From: an uncultured Lachnospiraceae bacterium
GTDB taxonomy: Bacteria; Bacillota; Clostridia; Lachnospirales; Lachnospiraceae
Assembly (NCBI GenBank): GCA_902770965.1
Contig: CACXUY010000005.1
Location: 62,001-126,000, forward strand
DNA: 64,000 nucleotides
Direction of reading: 5' to 3'
Both the position numbers and the translations under genes were made by a program. This document shows positions 8,557 through 18,600 of this stretch, piece by piece. The notes under the pieces were generated by a model. That model did not search any database and was not told where the DNA came from. It saw nothing but the letters and a program-made list of their open reading frames with translations. Numbering within the stretch: position 1 is the first letter of the stretch; each line of letters begins with the position of its first letter.

Positions 8557-8662
8557 CTGCCCGCTGCGCGGACCCGTGCTCATACCGGTTGTCCTTCGGA
8601 ATGGTTGCCGTCCGGCTGAAAGCAAGCTTTCGCCTGACGGTAACCATTCCTCAGGGACTTAT
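8557..8662 (-). repeat. R1 repeat, truncated copy
   Basis: On the minus strand it starts with the R1 end ATAAGTCCC (complement of 8654-8662), runs through the long hairpin and the linker GAAGGACAACCGG, and stops after the middle hairpin loop. The last third is missing. It abuts the stop codon of the giant esterase gene. Confidence 0.85.
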
Positions 8663-11600
8663 TCAGTAAAAGAATCTGGCGCAGAGCTCGGCAAACTCAG
8701 GAGAGCCTGTAAAGCCATTGATGATCTTATCGCGAGGATATTTATCCATGGCTGTAAACCATTCGGCAAATCCGCCTGCGTCAGGCTCGCGGTCAAAGAG
8801 TGCGCTGTAGCATACTCTCAGGAACTCCTCGTTGCTAAGCTCCCTCTCCTCCATCTCGGGGCTGGTCAGGAAATTCTTAGCTACCTTGCTGGCAGAACCC
8901 TGCCCGTTTAGAAGCACAGTCACCCATGCGGTAAGGCCATTTTCATCGAACCTTCTGTCCAGGCAAACCCTGTAAAGCCTCGCGACAAACGATGTCACTC
9001 CATAATTCTCATCAAGGATATCGTTCGACCTGTAGGTGCCGGCGGCAACGCCAAGGTACGTAGCAAGATTCTTCATTTCTTCAGAATTCACGAATCCGGC
9101 AAGAACCTTCTTTCTGGTGGCTCCGTTTTCAAGAACCTCAACCCATGCCTTAAGGCCATCATCATCAGGATCACGCCCAAAGATTATATGATAAAGGGCT
9201 GTCACATATTCCTTATCGTTCAGCGGCCTGTTCCTGAACTCAGGGCTTAGAACGAAGCCCTTGAGAACATGTGCAAGATCCGTTGAACCGCTCTTTAAAG
9301 CGTTAACCCAATCCGCGATTCCGTTGTCATCAGGCTCGCGGTTGAGGAATTCAGAATAGAGCTTCGTGACAAATTCCTTGATAATGTCAGGATTGACAGG
9401 CGTATTTCCTGCCGTTATAAGGACTGCGTCGTCCTTCTCGAAGCCGGAGGCGCTGTAGTAACGAGCAATGCCCCCGTTCTCATCCGCCACGACACTGTAA
9501 TACTTCATGAAATCCCAGAGGAGGGCCATGTCTTCAGGATAGCAGTTGTGCGGACGGAACACATTCAGTGAATATTTCACAAGCTCAATACCCTGATCAT
9601 TCGTCCATGCCTGAGTGTGATACCGACCGGTAGTGGTCACGTAATCCGGAGTGCTTGCGTCAGGATTTGTCACTGAATTCGCCTTCAGGAAATACTCCGC
9701 CCAGGAAACCAGCGTTGAGGAGCCGGGGATGCCAAGTCCCATGTTCCCCATATCCTTGATGCCGGAAATCAGGTAAACAGGAATCGCTTCCCCTGTTCCT
9801 TCGGCATTGTTGGTCGCTGAAGTGGATGCTACAGCGGCAAAACACTGAGGGATCGTGCGGGCAAAGCCTTGAGCAGCGGACGACCCGGCTGACTGTCCCG
9901 TTCCATAAATCCTTGTCAGGTCAGCAGTGAAGCCGTACTGCGGAGCAAGCACCTCAGTGAGAGCCTGCCTCATGCTGTAGAAGAAGAGGTCATTGTTATA
10001 ATGGCTGACCGTAACTCCTCCCTTGTTGTAAGTCTCGCAAGGGAACATGCAGACAAAACCGTTCATATCAGCAAGCTGATACCACAGCGTGCAGTCATAG
10101 AATATACGGTCAGTCTGGCTGTTTCCTGCATAGACCATGACCACCGGAACCGTCTTTCCGCTGTCCTTCACGGAATCAGGTACATATAAGATATACTCAC
10201 GAGGATCATTGACTCCGTCTCCGCTGTTGTCGGCGAACGCCATGATGCCGACATTCACAGTGCCGGAGTACAGCTCATCCTTAGAAACGACATGTGTATC
10301 AGCGTTCCCCCAAAGAGCGACCTTGCCGGTCTCTCCATCAGCCTTGGTATATGTCAGCTCTTTAGCTCCCTCTGCCTTAGCCAGCTGCTGGGCATTGACT
10401 GTGGCTGCTGTGTAGTCCATACGGTAAGCCAGCGCATTGGAGTATGCCAAGGTATTATCATAGCGGCTGAAAGTGGACATCCACTTGTAGATCTCAGCAG
10501 CCGAAGGCGCCTTATCAGAGGACGTAACCTTTACCTCTGAAAAACCATGCTTGGAGCCTGCCGCCGCAAGCAGCTTGTTGGCATACTCAGTCGCGAAGGC
10601 CCTGGACTTGATATCCTGATAAAAGATACCATCTGCAGCAGCATCACCGACTATATTATTAACTGCCTTCCAGTAAGCAATTGCCCCGCTGTCTTCAGCG
10701 ACGTTACCGAGCCATGTGGGCACCGGAATCTGGTTGTTCTTAAGATTGCCTTCAAAGCCAATCTCATTGAGGTACTGTTCGAGACCTGCCCTGTCGTATT
10801 CGATAGCGCCGGCCTCAGCATATGTCTCTACGCTGAGCGACCCACCTCCGAAATAGCTCTGGGCGATAACAAAGATAGGATTCTTCGCTGCCCACAACTC
10901 AAGCGGAGCCGCGCCCTTGTCATAGCCGGTCAGATAGTACTCTCCGAAGTTGGAGAACACCGCAACTCTGTTGTCATTCACGCCGCTCTTAACAAAGCTG
11001 ATCGCGCTGTCAACATAATCATACTCATCCTCCGCGGAACCCCATCCTGTAAAACCGGGTTCAAGAATCAGGAGAGCCTCTCCCTTCTCCTCCGCAAGAT
11101 CAAGCCAGCCTTCCGTCTGAAGGAACTCTCTGGTATTGACTCCATCGGGAACCGCGACGACAGTAAAGTAGCTGCGGATGGATGCGTTATTTGAGATATA
11201 AATATGTGCGATGCGGTTATTCTCAAGGCACTTGTAGAAGTAACCCGTCAGAGGCAGCTGAGCGGCCTGGCTGAAATCAATCTCCAGCGCTTCCTCGTAG
11301 CTGTCAAAGTCTATGCCTTCATACTGGCGTTCGATCTTAACCTTGTCGTCTTCGGCGAAAGCGGCAGCACTGTAGTAGCGCCCGGTTTCATCCTTGGAAT
11401 ACTTACTCAGGAATTCCCATCCGAACTCGACCTCAGCGGGATAGCAGTTGTGCTCGCGCAGATAGGTCTGCGTCCACTTTACCATGGGGATATCCTGTTT
11501 GTTGTTCCAGACATAATCCTTATATCTGCCCTCTGTAGAGGAGAAGTCCGCATTCTCAGGTGTTGCCTCAGAGACCTTCAGGTCATCCGCGGCAGCAAGG

Positions 11601-14600
11601 TATGAGAACCATGATTTAAGGCTGGCGCTGGTCCACAGATCTTTCATAAGGAAAGGAAGGTCTGCCTGGCCGACTGCCAGATATACAGGAACCGCGTCAT
11701 ACTTTCCATCGTTCTTCTGTGATCCGAAGGATGTAGAAGCAACTGCCGCGAAGAATTCAGGATGGATGTGGACGAAGGTCTGAACCTGGGCGGAACCTAA
11801 CGAGTGGCCGGAACCATAAATCCTGGTCCAGTCGATCTTAACATCCTTCCCATCTATTTCATCGGCAAGAATGTCCATGACAGCCATGTACTCGGTATCG
11901 GAATTCTGCCAGCTAAGCGCCACGCCGTTGTTGTAGACCTCACCAAGGATAACGATCACAACGCCGTACTCATCGGCGATTCTCCACCACTGTGTGGAGT
12001 CGAAGCCAACCGCGACACTCTGTGTCATACCGGGGAACTGTATCACCACAGGAGTACTGCCTGACGCGGACTTAGGTATGTACATCAGATATTCGCGGGC
12101 ATCAAGACGGCCATCGCCATTGTCATCAGCCGTAGCGAAGATACCTGATTCAAATGTACCGTTCGAGCCGTTGGAACGTTCACGGGCAAGAAGGTTATAT
12201 CCCTCATATGTCTTGTCGGAGTCGGCCGTATAAGGCTCGTCATACGCTACAAACGTACTCTCATTTATGGCCTTCTTCGCCGCCGCCTTCTGTGCGGCAA
12301 CTCTGGCGGCCGTGTAATCCTGGCGCTCACTCAGATGGTTGCTGTAAGCAAAAGGAATATTGTAGCGGCTGTACCTGTAAAGGAAGGCACCGAGCTCCTG
12401 CGCCGAAGGATACCCGTCATATGAGGTGACCTTTACTCTGGCTACGCCGGTATCCAGACCATGGCGCGCTCTCCAGGAATTCTCATATTCTGTCTGGAAA
12501 GCATCGGAATCAATGCTCTGCCTGAACACGCCTTCACTGTCGGCGGAACCGGCTATATCATTCGCCGCCTTCCAATAGGAAATGCTGTAATCATCCTCTG
12601 CATATCCATCGAACCACGTGGGAACGGGAACATCCTTGCGGGAAATTACATCATTGTAGCCGAGGTCTTTCAGCACAGCCTTGAATTCGTTCAGGTCCTT
12701 GATGCCCGGATCATATCCACCTGTGTTGGTGCCGTCATAGATCCTGGAACCGGCTTCGTTCAGAATAGCCTGACCTGCGCTCTTGCCATGCAGCAAAGCC
12801 TGGCTGTCTACATAAGTAGGGTTCTCGGCAGACCAGGTCTCAAGGGCAGCCGCGCCCTTGCCGTAACCCACAAAATAGAAGGTGCTGTAATTAGTAAAGA
12901 GCAGCACGTTCTTGGCATTCCTTCCGCTGTTTATGAAGGACATCGCCTCATTGACGTATGCCATCTCCTCGGCGGCAGTCCCCCATCCTTTCTCTCCGGG
13001 TTCAAGGATAGCCAGGAACTCTCCTCTGGAATTCACGTAATCGAGCCACCCCTGCCTCTGAAGGAATTCATAAGTGTCTACTCCGTCGGGAACCGCGATA
13101 ACTGTCGCGTAAGCACGGCAGGCAGTGTGGTTTGAGAAGAACAGCTTGACTGAGCGTTCCGTGCCTCCGACATCAATCGACTTGGTATAATATCCGCTCA
13201 GAGGAATGAGCGCGGACTTTCCATAGTCAATATCCGCTGTCTCGATGGCATCGAAATCCTGTCCTTCGACTGTGATTCCGGTTGCCTTTCTTTTTACGGC
13301 TACGGAAGGGCCTTTTCCTACGCCCTCCTCAAAGTACAGCGAAGAGTTCCCCATGAGCTGCCACTTGCTGAACCAATTCTCCCACAGCTGACCAATATCA
13401 CTGGGGACAAGGTTATGTCCACGGCCAAAGCACTGGCTCCAGACGAAGATAGGAGCCTTTCCTTCTCCTGTGTCGACAGACCAGATATATGACCTGTAAC
13501 GGTTCACATCATCAGTAGGAGATATGATCGCGGAGATCGGTGTTTTCTGTTCCTTATATATAGAACCGATGCCGTCCTCCACAGTGTAGTTCTCCGGTTT
13601 TATGAGTTCTTCCAGTGACAGCCCCAGCAGACGGTTCGCCCAATATGTCTGGGTGTCGGTCGTCCATCCCGCCTGGGCGGCACCCTGCGAGCCGCACCAC
13701 TCACCTGCTTCAAGAGGTCCCAGCTTATTAGGCCAGTAATCGTACTCGCCGTATATCGCGTAGACGGGAACGACCGAATCCGCGCCGTCCTTCTGAGCTG
13801 CGGCGCGTGTACCGGAGGTATATCCGAAGGCCGCGAACAGATTGACTGTCTTAGCGTCCTGAGCCAGGGTATTCGCTACGGCTCCGCCGCCCGCCGACTG
13901 ACCATACGCATAGAAACGGCTCTCATCGAGAGTCACTCCCTTCTCGGCGCAGTCTGCCTTAACAAGCTCTACCAGATCGACCATGTAGTCAGCATTGCCT
14001 GTGAGGTCAAACGTGACCGCCACAAAGCCGTACTTATCTGCTGCCACCCTTATATCGGTCGCCTCCATGAATACGAAGGCTGTCTGGCCGGCACCGTGGT
14101 TTGCGAAAACGACAGGCGCGGGAGTGGGGGTCTGCTTGACAGTGTCGGGGATGTAGATCTCATACACACGGTTTATGCCGTCCCACTCATGGTTATTATA
14201 GATAAGCCTGCCTTTATCGATCGCTTCGGCATAATCCAGCCTGTAAGTAATGAAATGACCGTAGGCGGAGTTGTTGTCATATCCACTGTAGGTGGTCAGG
14301 AACGAATAAATACGCGCAGTCACGGCGGTGTCGGCATAGGATATATCACCTTCTCCGATAGCTACAGCGGAACTGACTTCGCTGTACGAAGTCGTGACGC
14401 ACTCAGATGAATCGTTCTCGACATAGATATTGCCCAGGGGGGTATTCATAATGTCCGGCTCATAATCGCACCTGTTCACATCCAGCCAGAACGTAGCGAT
14501 CTCACTGTCCGTCTCGTCAGTATTCGAGAGAAGAAGGGTGGGAATGGCTATATCCTTGCTCTTGAGAGCCTCAAAGGTCCTCTTCTGGGTGACAGGATTG

Positions 14601-15412
14601 CCGTCCTTATCGGTGCACTTCTGATACTCGCCCCTGACGTTGAAGCCCTCAAAGTCCATGTGGTTAGGCTGAGGCGTCTCGCCGATCTGAGTCTCAGATG
14701 CTGCCTTGATCCTATCCAGGGTTCCGTCCTCATCGACCGCGCCGACATAAGCCTGGCTGATCATCTTGAGCGGATTCTGCTCTGCCCAGAGCTGCAGGAA
14801 GGAGCAGCCCTTTCCGTATCCCACCAGATAATCGTAGGTAAACGCCGAATAATACTTGCCATTGCTGACAAGAGTGTTCAGGCAGGCATTGATATAGGGC
14901 ATCTCCTCATCAAAGCTGCCCCATGTGCCTTTGTCCTTCTCGGGTTTCATAATGAGCAGACATGCCAATGAATTGTCCGCGGCCGTAAACCAGCCGGAAT
15001 TATTCATGAACTCAACGCTGTCCACCCCATCGGGAAGCGCTATGGCGACCCAATACTCACGCTGACGCGCGTACTTGGGAATATACACTTCGGCTTCCCT
15101 CGTTGCCTCTCCTACCTCGACCTGATAGGTGAAATAGCCGTTCCGCTTCTGGTATGAACCTACCGTGGCGGGATAAGCTTCCGCATCCTCTATAGGCACC
15201 GGAGTGAGGGCAGTGGCACGGAGATTTGCCGATACCGCTTCTTCGGCAGCATCCGTGAGCATCTCTTCAGCACCGATGACGGCTGACCCCTCTTCGGGCT
15301 GCTCAGAAGCAGCAAAAATGCCGGTGGGCGTCAGGACGCTGCACAGCATCACGGCAGAGAGAAGGGTGCTCAGAAGACGTCTGCCAAAGTACTTACGACA
15401 GTTACTCTTCAT
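8663..15412 (-). CDS. Giant secreted esterase-like protein, triplicated hydrolase modules plus DUF4214 array
   Basis: A 2249-residue exported protein. Residues 1-35 form a signal peptide (basic start, hydrophobic core, AxA-like cleavage). Three long repeats of about 640-700 residues follow. Each has a first alpha/beta-hydrolase-like half whose nucleophile elbow reads GYGKG or GYDKG, without serine, and a second half with an intact elbow: GQSAG (Ser near 505), GHSLG (near 1203), GQSAG (near 1840). A likely catalytic His follows in each (GHNLV, EHNCY, PHNCY). The halves resemble PHB-depolymerase/feruloyl-esterase (CE1-like) enzymes. Residues about 2005-2249 are four DUF4214 units. Plant polysaccharide de-esterification is a guess. 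The end (LCARFFY) lacks the usual GIxP tail because repeat R1 begins there. AAAGGAGG precedes the ATG. Confidence 0.85.
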   Translation of the reverse strand: MKSNCRKYFGRRLLSTLLSAVMLCSVLTPTGIFAASEQPEEGSAVIGAEEMLTDAAEEAVSANLRATALTPVPIEDAEAYPATVGSYQKRNGYFTYQVEVGEATREAEVYIPKYARQREYWVAIALPDGVDSVEFMNNSGWFTAADNSLACLLIMKPEKDKGTWGSFDEEMPYINACLNTLVSNGKYYSAFTYDYLVGYGKGCSFLQLWAEQNPLKMISQAYVGAVDEDGTLDRIKAASETQIGETPQPNHMDFEGFNVRGEYQKCTDKDGNPVTQKRTFEALKSKDIAIPTLLLSNTDETDSEIATFWLDVNRCDYEPDIMNTPLGNIYVENDSSECVTTSYSEVSSAVAIGEGDISYADTAVTARIYSFLTTYSGYDNNSAYGHFITYRLDYAEAIDKGRLIYNNHEWDGINRVYEIYIPDTVKQTPTPAPVVFANHGAGQTAFVFMEATDIRVAADKYGFVAVTFDLTGNADYMVDLVELVKADCAEKGVTLDESRFYAYGQSAGGGAVANTLAQDAKTVNLFAAFGYTSGTRAAAQKDGADSVVPVYAIYGEYDYWPNKLGPLEAGEWCGSQGAAQAGWTTDTQTYWANRLLGLSLEELIKPENYTVEDGIGSIYKEQKTPISAIISPTDDVNRYRSYIWSVDTGEGKAPIFVWSQCFGRGHNLVPSDIGQLWENWFSKWQLMGNSSLYFEEGVGKGPSVAVKRKATGITVEGQDFDAIETADIDYGKSALIPLSGYYTKSIDVGGTERSVKLFFSNHTACRAYATVIAVPDGVDTYEFLQRQGWLDYVNSRGEFLAILEPGEKGWGTAAEEMAYVNEAMSFINSGRNAKNVLLFTNYSTFYFVGYGKGAAALETWSAENPTYVDSQALLHGKSAGQAILNEAGSRIYDGTNTGGYDPGIKDLNEFKAVLKDLGYNDVISRKDVPVPTWFDGYAEDDYSISYWKAANDIAGSADSEGVFRQSIDSDAFQTEYENSWRARHGLDTGVARVKVTSYDGYPSAQELGAFLYRYSRYNIPFAYSNHLSERQDYTAARVAAQKAAAKKAINESTFVAYDEPYTADSDKTYEGYNLLARERSNGSNGTFESGIFATADDNGDGRLDAREYLMYIPKSASGSTPVVIQFPGMTQSVAVGFDSTQWWRIADEYGVVIVILGEVYNNGVALSWQNSDTEYMAVMDILADEIDGKDVKIDWTRIYGSGHSLGSAQVQTFVHIHPEFFAAVASTSFGSQKNDGKYDAVPVYLAVGQADLPFLMKDLWTSASLKSWFSYLAAADDLKVSEATPENADFSSTEGRYKDYVWNNKQDIPMVKWTQTYLREHNCYPAEVEFGWEFLSKYSKDETGRYYSAAAFAEDDKVKIERQYEGIDFDSYEEALEIDFSQAAQLPLTGYFYKCLENNRIAHIYISNNASIRSYFTVVAVPDGVNTREFLQTEGWLDLAEEKGEALLILEPGFTGWGSAEDEYDYVDSAISFVKSGVNDNRVAVFSNFGEYYLTGYDKGAAPLELWAAKNPIFVIAQSYFGGGSLSVETYAEAGAIEYDRAGLEQYLNEIGFEGNLKNNQIPVPTWLGNVAEDSGAIAYWKAVNNIVGDAAADGIFYQDIKSRAFATEYANKLLAAAGSKHGFSEVKVTSSDKAPSAAEIYKWMSTFSRYDNTLAYSNALAYRMDYTAATVNAQQLAKAEGAKELTYTKADGETGKVALWGNADTHVVSKDELYSGTVNVGIMAFADNSGDGVNDPREYILYVPDSVKDSGKTVPVVMVYAGNSQTDRIFYDCTLWYQLADMNGFVCMFPCETYNKGGVTVSHYNNDLFFYSMRQALTEVLAPQYGFTADLTRIYGTGQSAGSSAAQGFARTIPQCFAAVASTSATNNAEGTGEAIPVYLISGIKDMGNMGLGIPGSSTLVSWAEYFLKANSVTNPDASTPDYVTTTGRYHTQAWTNDQGIELVKYSLNVFRPHNCYPEDMALLWDFMKYYSVVADENGGIARYYSASGFEKDDAVLITAGNTPVNPDIIKEFVTKLYSEFLNREPDDNGIADWVNALKSGSTDLAHVLKGFVLSPEFRNRPLNDKEYVTALYHIIFGRDPDDDGLKAWVEVLENGATRKKVLAGFVNSEEMKNLATYLGVAAGTYRSNDILDENYGVTSFVARLYRVCLDRRFDENGLTAWVTVLLNGQGSASKVAKNFLTSPEMEERELSNEEFLRVCYSALFDREPDAGGFAEWFTAMDKYPRDKIINGFTGSPEFAELCARFFY

Positions 15413-15469
15413 GCTTTACCTCCTTTATATATTTAATATCTTTCACGTAAACATCAATACGACTTCATT

Positions 15470-15498
15470 ATTATAAGGTTGCGGCATAAAAAAATCAA
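15470..15498 (-). promoter_or_regulatory. Promoter of the giant esterase gene
   Basis: On the minus strand: TTGATT (15493-15498), a 17-base spacer and TATAAT (15470-15475). Transcription starts about 50 bases before the ATG. Confidence 0.75.
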
Positions 15499-15527
15499 TC
15501 CGTTTTTGAGACATGCGTAAATACTAT

Positions 15528-15629
15528 GTAATTATTCAGCACCCCAAGATAACTGTTAGAATACAGGACGAAGTGCTTGCACTTCGGACGTATTATAACA
15601 GTTATCTTGGGGCGGACAAGGCGCGCAGC
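15528..15629. repeat. R2-family repeat, 5' two thirds
   Basis: It starts with the arm GTAATTATTCAGCACCCC, has the complete first hairpin and breaks off in hairpin 2 at GCGCGCAGC. It is nearly identical to 37233-37330. Confidence 0.9.
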
Positions 15630-15636
15630 CCGGAGT

Positions 15637-15676
15637 AAAATACCGGCAGACGCGCTGTGACGCCTGCCGGTATTTT
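15637..15676 (-). terminator. Terminator of the 1373-residue esterase gene
   Basis: A perfect 13-base stem AAAATACCGGCAG (15637-15649) with CTGCCGGTATTTT (15664-15676), A-rich on one side and T-rich on the other, so usable in both directions. It lies 12 bases past the stop codon at 15688. Confidence 0.85.
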
Positions 15677-15687
15677 TTATTCATACG

Positions 15688-18600
15688 TCAAGGCTCTATC
15701 CCATAGCTTTCGCAAAGATTCGCGAACTCCGGAGAATTGGTAAAGCCTTTCACCACATTCTCCCGGGATACGCCGCTGCTCAATGCCTTGAGCCAGTTAT
15801 TCAGCCCCTCAACATCCGCTTCGCGGTCCAGTATGGTCAGATAAGCGGTCTTAACGAATTCCTCATCGTTGAGTTTAAGAGCATCAAACTCCTTGCTGAC
15901 AAAGAATTTTGAGGAAACCTTTGTCCCGCTGGCGCTCTTGTTAAGAAGGGCTTCGACCCATGAGGAAAGTCCTCTCCTGTCAGGCTGCCTGTTGAAGCAG
16001 TTTTTGTACAGCCTTGTAACGAAAGCTGTCACATTCGGATTGGTGTCTGTGATCTCATCCGACACATAACTGCCCTGGGTAATGCCTATCTCTTTGCAGA
16101 GCCTGCTCATTTCCCTTGAGTTCGTCAAGCCCTCGACGACCTTCTTCCTGGTAGCCCCCATCTCAAGCACGCCGGTCCACGCGGCGAAGCCCTTATTATC
16201 GACCTCTCTCCCAAATATCACGCGGTAAAGAGCACTGACAAAATCCTCATTGCTCAGAGGCTTCGACTGGAACTCATCGCTGTAGACAAAGCCGAAGATG
16301 ACATCCGATGCGGTGGCTTCGCCTGATTTGAGTGAGCTGGTCCACGAGTCAAGTCCTTCCTGATCGGCTTTACGCCCGAGGAAGCTCTCATAGAGCTTCG
16401 CGATGAAAGCCGCGACAGGATCCTCGATTACCGCGCCGTCACCCAGAGCCCATTCCTTAACGGAATCGCCATAGACCACGTAGGCATATTCGTCAGCCCC
16501 ATAATATTTCGAGTTCTCCTTGCCGGGGAAGCGATAGGTCGCTCCGGCAGGAAGGATCTTCCCGTCCTCATTAGGATTGTTGTAGGGTTCGTTCAGATAA
16601 TACCAGAAGGTCATCTTGGTGCAGCTGTGGTCGGTCTCGCCCCAATACTTGAACCTCCAGGACTGATAACCTGAGATCCTAAGATTGTTGGCGATCCATC
16701 TGTCGCTGAAGCCCACTTCCTTGTACACGGCGACAAGATGATCGTGTCCGTCCTGAGTGACCTTCGGATGCGCCGAGTCGGTCTCGCCGTTGAAGGTCCA
16801 GATGCGGACCTTGCCGGTTGCCAGAGACTCGAGTTCCTTATCAGTCCAGGTGCCGAGGCTGCTCTTCTCCAGAGTTCCATCGACATCGGAAGCGTTCACG
16901 CGGTCACCCACACGGCCGTTGTTGCAGATAAATACATCCACTAGCGTAGGGAACTGGCGCAGTACCTCGGAACAGATGACAGTTCCGTTAGAATTTCCTT
17001 CAATAATAATATGGTCGGTATCTATCTTGTAGTTTTCGATGACATAAGATATCGCCGCGGCGACATCCTTGGCCGCATTTACATTATCATTAGAATAGAC
17101 GTCAGGACTGATGACGACAGCGTCCTCAATCCAGCCCGCCGCCGCGTTGTCGAAGGTCAGGTTCGTGCCGGGGTTGTTTGCCTTGACTGTGCCGTCTTCG
17201 TTGTACAGCTCCCAATATGAGGTGCCGGATCCCGTGATGTAGCAGACCAGCGGCCAGTTCTCCTCATCGTCATAATTCTCAGGGATACTCACCATGACCG
17301 GTATCTTACCATCAAAGGCAACGTAACGGCTGGAATCCGCCGCCCCGTCGACTCCTATTATATCAAAAGAGTCATATTTATAATTCACGGTAGTTTTCCA
17401 CAGCCCATCGGCAGCCATATTTCCATGGCCATCTGTCATGGCTATGCCCTCGCCAAAGGACTGGTCGCCCTGAGCGAGCACGAGGTCAAGGTTCTTACGG
17501 GTAAAATATCCCTTCCCGCTCTCCACCGCCGCGAATTTCTCGCCGGTGAGCGGGTCTTCGACGGTGCCGTCACCGTAATGTACCACGCCTTCAAGATCTA
17601 TGTACCAGGCTCCCGAAGCCAGCGTTCCCACAGGATTCTTGGAGCGGTCGCCCGTTCTCTCAGAATCCATGGTGACAAATATGGTCACGGTACCGGCTTT
17701 TTCATCGACTTCCGTGCGTTCCAGACTTGCCTTAACGAAGGAGGGATTGGCATAGCCCCTGTCCCAGACGGTGAAATCGTTCACGTTGATGCCCGTAAGA
17801 TCCGTGCCCTTCGCGTAGGTGACCACTATCTTCGTCAGTTTCTGCCCGTAGAAACAGATGTCCGTAAATGCCTGAATGCTCTCGATGGCGTCAAGACGCG
17901 CATTCGGTACGGCATCTTCCTCACAGCGGCTTATAGCCCACCGGCTCACGCTTTCGGGATAGACCTGGAAGGTGTACTCATCAAGAGGCAGCAGGAAAGC
18001 CGACTTGCCTTCTTTGATCGGATCACTCATGTAATACTGATCGCCCGGCGTGAGTTCGTCGGAATCAAGATACACGTCAGTGTAGGGCCTGTTCAGATAA
18101 TACCAGGAGGTCACCTTCACGCAGCTGTGGTTGCTCTGCCCCCACTCCCTGAACTTGTAATCCTTGTAAAAAGAGATCCTGAAGTTATCATGGATCCACT
18201 CATCACTCCAGCCAACAGCCTTATAGTAAGGTATCAGCTGTTCGATGGACTTCAGGGCATACGTGGGATCTGCCATACTATCGCGCTCGCCGTTCAGCAC
18301 CCAGAACGCGACGCCGTTCCTTGCGACGTTCCAGATCTCGTCTTCCTTCCAGTCATACTCCGAAGAGGCTATCGGCAGGGAGGCGTTATCCTTGACGGCC
18401 GTATTCCGACGCTGAGCTATACAACCATTGTTGCAGATAAAGCAGTCGATGAGCTCAGGAGCCTGCTCAATGGCACAGCTGCACACACTGGTCCCGTTGG
18501 AATTGCCCTCAACGATGACGTTCGTGATGTTATAGCGACTCTTCATCAGAGCTATGGCATCAGCAAGCTCGCGTCCCGCCTTCGGATTATCCGAGGAATA

